Program-made: the position numbers and the translations under genes
NCBI GenBank assembly: GCA_900751665.1
Contig: CAADSV010000160.1
Location: forward strand, 1-10,708
Length of the DNA: 10,708 nucleotides
Reading direction: 5' to 3'
From: an uncultured Collinsella sp.
GTDB taxonomy: Bacteria > Actinomycetota > Coriobacteriia > Coriobacteriales > Coriobacteriaceae
In this document: in pieces, positions 6,973-10,708 of the stretch
Layout of the letters: the number at the start of each line of letters is the position of its first letter
How positions within the stretch are numbered: the stretch's first letter is position 1
Notes under the pieces: generated by a model
Told to the model about the DNA's origin: nothing
Database searches by the model: none
What the model saw: the letters and a program-made list of their open reading frames with translations, nothing else

Positions 6973-6989
6973 CGCGGGCCGTCCCCGCG
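6973..6989 (-). promoter_or_regulatory. GC-rich leader hairpin before the 199-aa secreted protein
   Basis: CGCGGG (6973-6978) and CCCGCG (6984-6989) form a perfect 6-bp stem with a 5-nt loop. It lies in the 89-bp gap between the membrane-anchored gene and the 199-aa secreted gene, about 10 nt upstream of the latter's ribosome site. No T-run follows on the minus strand, so termination is unlikely. An mRNA processing or stability element that lets the secreted subunit be expressed differently from the upstream genes is possible. Confidence 0.4.
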
Positions 6990-7041
6990 ATGATTGGACG
7001 AATGCTGGTGAATCGCGTGCGGTGCCGCGTCGACCGGAAAG

Positions 7042-7551
7042 CTAGTTCTCGGCTTGCTCAACCCGTACCTTGACGCGTGTCGGGTTGCCGTGGCTGTCAT
7101 AGGTCTTGGCCTCAAGCGCCTGGATCTCGATGTACGCCTCACCTTCCTCGATGTCGCCGGCGGGGCATGTCTCGACCGTTTTGCCGGTCTCGACCACACC
7201 GGATTCGTACATGGTCTCGTCGTTTTGGATGACGCGGAAGCGCTGGGGAAACTTGTTGTCTTGGACGTTTTGCACGTTGACGCGCAACTTGCCGCCTTCC
7301 TGCAGCTGTGCGACCGGCGCGACCGAGATCGTCATCATGTTGTCGCGGACGATGGCGTCGAGCTCATCCTGGATTTCTTGGCGCGATTTACCCCCTGCCG
7401 CCGTGACCGAGGCGCCCGCTTCGGGCACGGGCTGCGACTGCCAGGCGTATAGCCCTACGGCGATGAGGGCGCAGACGATAGCCAGGCAGACAACGACGAG
7501 TTTCTTGCGACGTCCCAGCCCCGCAAGGCGGGACGGCTTCTTCGCACTCAT
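7042..7551 (-). CDS. Single-pass membrane-anchored extracellular protein
   Basis: This is a 169-residue protein. A basic N-terminus (KK, RRKK) precedes one hydrophobic helix at about 18-36, without a clear cleavage site, so a signal anchor with the C-terminus outside is likely. The outer domain (about 55-166) is beta-type, with the segment QNDETMYESGVVETGKTVE and a closing VKVRVEQ strand. From memory this resembles a small extracellular domain common in Firmicutes, with an 'I..tGe.iYeSG.l.pg..ie' pattern. That likeness is inference. The ATG overlaps the upstream 98-aa gene's stop by 4 nt (ATGA), so translation is coupled. Placed before the secreted subunit gene, it may be an assembly factor or membrane receptor for the surface structure. 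Confidence 0.78.
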   Translation of the reverse strand: MSAKKPSRLAGLGRRKKLVVVCLAIVCALIAVGLYAWQSQPVPEAGASVTAAGGKSRQEIQDELDAIVRDNMMTISVAPVAQLQEGGKLRVNVQNVQDNKFPQRFRVIQNDETMYESGVVETGKTVETCPAGDIEEGEAYIEIQALEAKTYDSHGNPTRVKVRVEQAEN

Positions 7552-7844
7552 GCGGCGTCCTTGGTGGTGTAGACACGCGCGAACGTGGACGGGTCCGCTC
7601 CAAAGAGCATGTGAAGCATCAGGCGGCGCGAGTAGATGAGCTCGTCGAAGTCGTGAGGGAGCTCGATGCTGTGGATACGCGCGATGTGGTGGGCGAGCGC
7701 CGAGAACGACTCGGGGTCGCAGATAACATCGGTGGTGACGTGGTAGCCCGCCGTATCGGGGAACGCCTCTTCGTCGAAAGGCAGGAGATAGGGATCGTCG
7801 TCGACCTCGATGGCGACGCCGTACTGGGGCCAGTAATATGCCAT
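7548..7844 (-). CDS. 98-aa protein of unknown function, first gene of the surface locus
   Basis: I do not recognise it. It has 98 residues, no signal peptide, no membrane segment, an acidic N-terminal half (EVDDDP, FDEEAFPD) and a more basic C-terminal half (SRRLMLHMLFGADP). The start ATG 7844 has GGGAGG 5 nt upstream, which is convincing. It overlaps the next gene by ATGA, so the two should be made together, although one is cytoplasmic and the other membrane-anchored. The WPQYGVAIEVDDD opening followed by GYHVTTDVI..PESFSALA loosely recalls the end of DUF559/VSR-like nuclease-fold proteins of actinobacteria, with key catalytic parts missing. That link is weak. Confidence 0.68.
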   Translation of the reverse strand: MAYYWPQYGVAIEVDDDPYLLPFDEEAFPDTAGYHVTTDVICDPESFSALAHHIARIHSIELPHDFDELIYSRRLMLHMLFGADPSTFARVYTTKDAA

Positions 7845-7865
7845 GGGAACCTCCCTGCTTCTGGG

Positions 7866-7889
7866 GCCAAAACTTCCATTGGTTTTGGC
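7866..7889 (-). promoter_or_regulatory. 8+8 bp inverted repeat in the leader of the 98-aa gene
   Basis: GCCAAAAC (7866-7873) and GTTTTGGC (7882-7889) are perfect inverted arms separated by 8 nt. The site lies about 10 nt upstream of the 98-aa gene's ribosome site (GGGAGG at 7850-7855). As RNA it would form a hairpin next to that site; as DNA it is a good repressor-site candidate for the surface operon. No T-run follows, so it is not a terminator. Confidence 0.45.
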
Positions 7890-7917
7890 TGTTGATGCCG
7901 ACCGTATCAGTCGCTAC

Positions 7918-7954
7918 TTGACCAATTTCTGACCAAATGCTTGACGGATTGACA
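7918..7954 (+). promoter_or_regulatory. Phased TGACCAA repeats and clustered TTGAC boxes
   Basis: TGACCAA occurs at 7919-7925 and again at 7930-7936, one helical turn (11 bp) apart. TTGACG (7941-7946) and a perfect -35 consensus TTGACA (7949-7954) follow. TTGACG is followed after 18 nt by TAAAAG (7965-7970), a plausible -10. This fits an activator or repressor binding on one DNA face beside a rightward promoter for the dehydrogenase/Etf operon, with a leader of about 210 nt. Confidence 0.35.
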
Positions 7955-8190
7955 TCTCCGCAGGTAAAAGATGGTAAAAATTACTTCAACTTTTTTCGAG
8001 CGACAATTGCGTGGTCGCTGGCGGTAAGGCGACATGTGTCAAAAGCATCGTCTGCCGAGGAAACCTTGCCGCTTGCCGAATTGCACGAACGTAAAAATCG
8101 CCAATTATGGAGACGGTCTCGAACACGTCGACGAAACGATGCGGTAACATCTCCCTGCAAACACTGTAGTTAGCTAAAGGGGGAGTTCGC

Positions 8191-9792
8191 GTGTCGGCAA
8201 CCATCAAACCCTTCACCGACGAGTTCGAAGAGTATGGCCGCGATGAGTCTCGCACATCGGGCGAGGCCTCGAGCATCTCGTTTCCGACAACGGAGGACGA
8301 GGTCCGCGCCATTTTGAAAAAGCTCCATGCCGAGCGTGTCCCGGTGACGGTTCAGGGCGCCCGGACCGGTCTTGCCGCCGGCGCCGTGCCTCATGGCGGT
8401 CACATTCTCAATACTTCCCGCATGAATCGCTACTTGGGCCTTCGCCGCGATGAACAAGGCCAATTTCTGCTGCGCGTGGAGCCGGGCATTGTGCTCTCGG
8501 AGCTGCGCAAGCAGCTGAGCAAGAAGGTGCTGCCGACCGCTGGTTGGGACCAGGCGTCGCTTGAGGCCTACGAGGAGTTCCAAGAGGCCCCCGAGCAGTT
8601 TTTTCCCACCGATCCCACCGAGGCATCTGCCTGTCTGGGCGGCATGGCGGCATGCAACGCTTCGGGCGCCCGTAGCTACGCTTACGGCCCCATGCGCCCT
8701 CACGTCGCGGGCCTTCATGTCGCGCTGACCGATGGCGACCTGCTCGAGCTTCACCGTGGCGAGGTTTTTGCACGGGGTCGCCGCCTTTCGCTCGTCACGG
8801 TGCGGGGCCGCACGCTCGAGCTCGACCTTCCCGACTACACCATGCCCAAGACCAAAAATGCTTCGGGCTATTTCGTTGCTGACGATATGGATGCCATCGA
8901 TCTGTTTATCGGTGCGTGTGGCACACTCGGCGTTATCACCGAGCTCGAGATTGCAATGCAGACGGCGCCTGCGGTCGTTTGGGGCGTGAGCTGCTTCTTT
9001 GACAGCGAAGATAAGGCCGTGTCCTTCACCGATTCCGTGCGTCCCGTCCTGTCCCACGCGGCTGCCATCGAATATTTCGATGCGGGCGCCCTGGATATCC
9101 TGCGTCGTCAGCGTGAGCAGTCGACCGCGTTCGCCTCGCTGCCGGCGCTCGACAAAGACGCCAAGGTCTGTGTCTACGTGGAGCTCGACTGCGACGACGA
9201 GGCCCAGGCGACTGAGGAGCTGTATCACTTGGGGTGGGTGCTAGAGCTTGCGGGCGGCAACGACGATGCGACATGGGTCGCGCGCACCGAGGTCGATCGC
9301 GAGTGTCAGCGATTCTTCCGCCATGCGGTGCCCGAGAGTGTCAACATGCTCATCGACGAGCGTCGCCGCACGGATCCCACCATTACCAAGCTGGGCTCGG
9401 ACATGTCGGTGCCCAACGCACGCTTGGCCGATGTCATCGCCCTTTATCGCCGCACGTTGGTCGAAAGCGGGCTTGAATCTGCCGCCTGGGGGCACATCGG
9501 TAACAACCATCTGCATGTGAACATTCTGCCGCGCGATGCGCAGGATTACCGCCGCGGCGGAGAACTCTTTGCCCAGTGGGCTTCCGAGGTCACGGCCATG
9601 GGTGGCGCCGTCTCCGCCGAACACGGCGTCGGCAAGATCAAGGCGGGCTTCTTGGAGACGATGTGCGGTCACGAGGCCATGGTCGAGTCGGCGCGGCTCA
9701 AGCTCCAGCTCGATCCTGCCGGGCAGCTGGGTCGCGGTAACCTGTTTTCGGAGAAGCTCTTGGATGAGCTCGTCCAGAAAGGGGGCGCGTGA
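8191..9792 (+). CDS. lctD: FAD-dependent 2-hydroxyacid (probably D-lactate) dehydrogenase of an Etf complex
   Basis: This 533-residue flavoprotein belongs to the GlcD/D-lactate dehydrogenase family. The FAD_binding_4 domain shows QGARTGLAAGAVP (55-67), an FPTDPTEASACLGGMAACNASG-type FAD loop (from about 138) and GTLGVITELEI (234-244). The FAD-oxidase C-terminal domain has WGHIGNNHLH (433-442), EHGVG (477-481) and a closing LDPAGQLGRGNLF. It is longer than typical GlcD (about 460-500 residues), with extra segments near 118-137 and 185-215. The GTG start is set by AAAGGGGGAG. Its stop abuts etfB, and an EtfA with a ferredoxin domain follows. That grouping matches the Acetobacterium woodii LctBCD complex, where lactate oxidation is coupled through EtfAB to NAD+ with reduced ferredoxin. 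Lactate is inferred from context; glycolate or another hydroxyacid remains possible. Confidence 0.85.
   Translation: MSATIKPFTDEFEEYGRDESRTSGEASSISFPTTEDEVRAILKKLHAERVPVTVQGARTGLAAGAVPHGGHILNTSRMNRYLGLRRDEQGQFLLRVEPGIVLSELRKQLSKKVLPTAGWDQASLEAYEEFQEAPEQFFPTDPTEASACLGGMAACNASGARSYAYGPMRPHVAGLHVALTDGDLLELHRGEVFARGRRLSLVTVRGRTLELDLPDYTMPKTKNASGYFVADDMDAIDLFIGACGTLGVITELEIAMQTAPAVVWGVSCFFDSEDKAVSFTDSVRPVLSHAAAIEYFDAGALDILRRQREQSTAFASLPALDKDAKVCVYVELDCDDEAQATEELYHLGWVLELAGGNDDATWVARTEVDRECQRFFRHAVPESVNMLIDERRRTDPTITKLGSDMSVPNARLADVIALYRRTLVESGLESAAWGHIGNNHLHVNILPRDAQDYRRGGELFAQWASEVTAMGGAVSAEHGVGKIKAGFLETMCGHEAMVESARLKLQLDPAGQLGRGNLFSEKLLDELVQKGGA
9778..9785 (+). promoter_or_regulatory. Ribosome binding site that decides the etfB start
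   Basis: AAAGGGGG lies 9 nt before ATG 9795 but only 3 nt before the overlapping GTG 9789. The ATG is therefore preferred, giving a 2-nt gap after the dehydrogenase stop. Confidence 0.55.
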
Positions 9793-9794
9793 AG

Positions 9795-10610
9795 ATGAGC
9801 GATTTCCATATGGTGGTGTGCGTCAAGGCGGTGCCGGGAAGCACCGAGGTCAAGATGGACCCCAAGACCAATACGATTGTGCGCGATGGCAAACAAGCGG
9901 TCATAAATCCCTTTGACGCGAGCGCTTTGGAATGCGCGCTGGCACTGAAGGACGACTTTATCGGCTTTGGCATGGATGTGCGCGTAACGGTGGTGTCGAT
10001 GGGCATCCCCGCGACCGAATCGCTATTGCGCGACTGCATCGCCCGAGGCGCCGATGGTGCACTGCTGCTAACCGATCGCGCCTTTGCAGGTGCCGATACC
10101 CTGGCAACCACCTATGCCCTCAAGTGCGGCATCGAGGCGCTCGACGAGGACTTCGACCTGCTCATCTGCGGCAAGATGGCGGTGGACGGCGATACGGCCC
10201 AGATTGGTCCCGAGCTTGCCGGTGCCTTTGAGATTCCCTGCGTGACCGACGTGAGCTGCGTACAGAGCGCGGGCTTTACGACCTGTGGTTCACTGGCGCT
10301 TGTTCACGGCTGCGATGCCGGCGAGGAGACGGTCTATCTTGAGATGCCGTGTGCGATGACGACCGCCAAGGAGATTGGCCAACTGCGTATGCCGAGCATT
10401 GCCGGTATTCGTGCAGCCGAGGAGGCGGACGTGCGCGTGGTCAACGCTGCCGACGTGAACGCCGACCCCGCGCGCTGCGGCCTTGCCGGCTCGCCGACAC
10501 AGGTCGTGCGATCGTTTGTGCCCGACCGCGACCAAACGTGCGAGGCCGTTGACGGAACGGCGTCCGAGCAGGCGGCAAAACTTGCCAAGATTATCGAGGG
10601 GATGGCATAG
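9795..10610 (+). CDS. etfB: Electron transfer flavoprotein beta subunit
   Basis: This is a full-length EtfB of 271 residues. Family landmarks are VVCVKAVP (7-14), NPFDASALECAL (38-49), FAGADTLAT (97-105), LLICGK (122-127), DGDTAQIGP (131-139), PSIAGIR (200-206) and SPTQVV (233-238). The beta subunit takes part in binding the bifurcating flavin in bifurcating Etfs and in contacting NAD(H). The FAGADTLAT stretch is like that of bifurcating EtfBs rather than the mitochondrial type; this is judged by eye. ATG 9795 is preferred over GTG 9789 on ribosome-site spacing. The stop TAG is followed at once by the EtfA ATG, so the three genes are tightly co-translated. In LctBCD terms this is the LctB counterpart. 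Confidence 0.93.
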   Translation: MSDFHMVVCVKAVPGSTEVKMDPKTNTIVRDGKQAVINPFDASALECALALKDDFIGFGMDVRVTVVSMGIPATESLLRDCIARGADGALLLTDRAFAGADTLATTYALKCGIEALDEDFDLLICGKMAVDGDTAQIGPELAGAFEIPCVTDVSCVQSAGFTTCGSLALVHGCDAGEETVYLEMPCAMTTAKEIGQLRMPSIAGIRAAEEADVRVVNAADVNADPARCGLAGSPTQVVRSFVPDRDQTCEAVDGTASEQAAKLAKIIEGMA

Positions 10611-10708
10611 ATGAGCGGACTGATTATCGATAGCGAAGCCTGTATCGGCTGCGGTCGCTGCGTTCGCGCCTGTGCCTCGGGCGGCATCGTAGTGGAAGGC
10701 GAGCGGCC
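10611..10708 (+). CDS. etfA: EtfA with N-terminal [4Fe-4S] ferredoxin domain (5' end only)
   Basis: Only the first 32 codons are in the window. They encode a ferredoxin start: cysteines at 11, 14, 17 and 21 form CxxCxxCxxxC, which would bind one [4Fe-4S] cluster together with a second motif beyond the edge. The gene begins directly after the etfB stop (no gap), with GAGGGG 9 nt upstream. EtfA proteins that open with such a domain are found in clostridial and acetogen bifurcating complexes (LctC type), where the domain accepts or donates ferredoxin-level electrons. The EtfA identity is inferred from position, because the flavoprotein part is outside the window. A separate small ferredoxin is the alternative. 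Confidence 0.75.
   Translation, partial: MSGLIIDSEACIGCGRCVRACASGGIVVEGER

Larger units (their letters stand above)
7845..8190. other. 346-bp divergent intergenic region
   Basis: This gap separates the leftward surface locus from the rightward lactate dehydrogenase/Etf operon, so it must hold the promoters of both. I see no convincing gene in it: the short open frames lack ribosome sites. It is more AT-rich than its flanks at 7920-7998. It holds a hairpin-forming repeat near the left gene, phased TGACCAA copies, TTGAC boxes, and a 6-bp inverted repeat (AGCGAC 7999-8004, GTCGCT 8014-8019) that has no T-run on the correct side for a terminator. The right gene has a strong ribosome site, AAAGGGGGAG at 8177-8185, 5 nt before GTG 8191. 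Confidence 0.6.

Noticed and set aside
7999..8019. 6-bp inverted repeat beside a run of six T as a possible terminator
   Set aside because: The T-run precedes the stem on the plus strand and reads as A on the minus strand, so it cannot act as an intrinsic terminator in either direction.
7937..8173. Plus-strand 78-codon frame in the divergent intergenic region
   Set aside because: No ribosome site before its ATG, no recognisable features, and it overlaps likely promoter elements.
8170..9228. Long open frame (352 codons) on the minus strand opposite the dehydrogenase
   Set aside because: Antisense shadow of a well-supported flavoprotein gene; the composition is His/Arg/Gly-rich with no domain.
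1..10708. CRISPR arrays, tRNA or rRNA genes, insertion sequences
   Set aside because: No regularly spaced repeats, cloverleaf-like or rRNA-like sequence, transposase motifs or terminal inverted repeats were seen on reading both strands.

Overview
The window looks like chromosomal DNA from a high-GC, Gram-positive anaerobe. The best guess is a gut Coriobacteriia such as Collinsella. The reasons are the GC-rich codon use, strong AGGAGG-type ribosome binding sites, frequent GTG starts, an LAxTG-type sortase signal, and an anaerobic flavin-based electron-transfer operon. The assignment comes from style and protein flavour only; no rRNA or marker gene is present.

Layout. (1) 1-3716, minus strand: a three-gene operon. 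In order of transcription it holds a TerB_N/TerB_C-type protein (3716-1956), a BrxD-like (DUF2791-type) P-loop ATPase (1963-659, starting inside the previous gene's last 8 nt) and a Lhr/BrxHI-like DEAD/DEAH helicase (542 to beyond the left edge). An extended -10 promoter lies just upstream. An imperfect REP-like palindrome separates ATPase and helicase. This looks like a DNA-processing or genome-defence module. (2) 3804-4520, minus: a DUF554 membrane protein with two inverted repeats in its upstream region. (3) 4639-7844, minus: five closely spaced genes. In order of transcription they are a 98-aa unknown protein, a single-pass membrane-anchored protein, a secreted beta-type protein, a very short LAQTG sortase-anchored protein and a cysteine-containing secreted protein. 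Together they look like a cell-surface assembly locus. (4) 7845-8190: a 346-bp divergent intergenic region with an inverted repeat and phased direct repeats. (5) 8191-10708, plus: an FAD-dependent 2-hydroxyacid dehydrogenase, EtfB, and the start of an EtfA carrying an N-terminal ferredoxin domain. This set matches the electron-bifurcating lactate dehydrogenase/Etf complex (LctBCD type) known from Acetobacterium woodii.

How the genes work together. In region 1 an ATPase and a helicase are probably driven or scaffolded by the TerB-type protein. In region 5 the dehydrogenase would pass electrons from lactate (or a related hydroxyacid) to EtfAB. The Etf would use reduced ferredoxin to push the uphill step to NAD+. 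Region 3 probably makes an exported multi-protein surface structure. The most notable system is the TerB/ATPase/helicase operon, which is recognisable from comparative genomics but, as far as I know, functionally uncharacterised.
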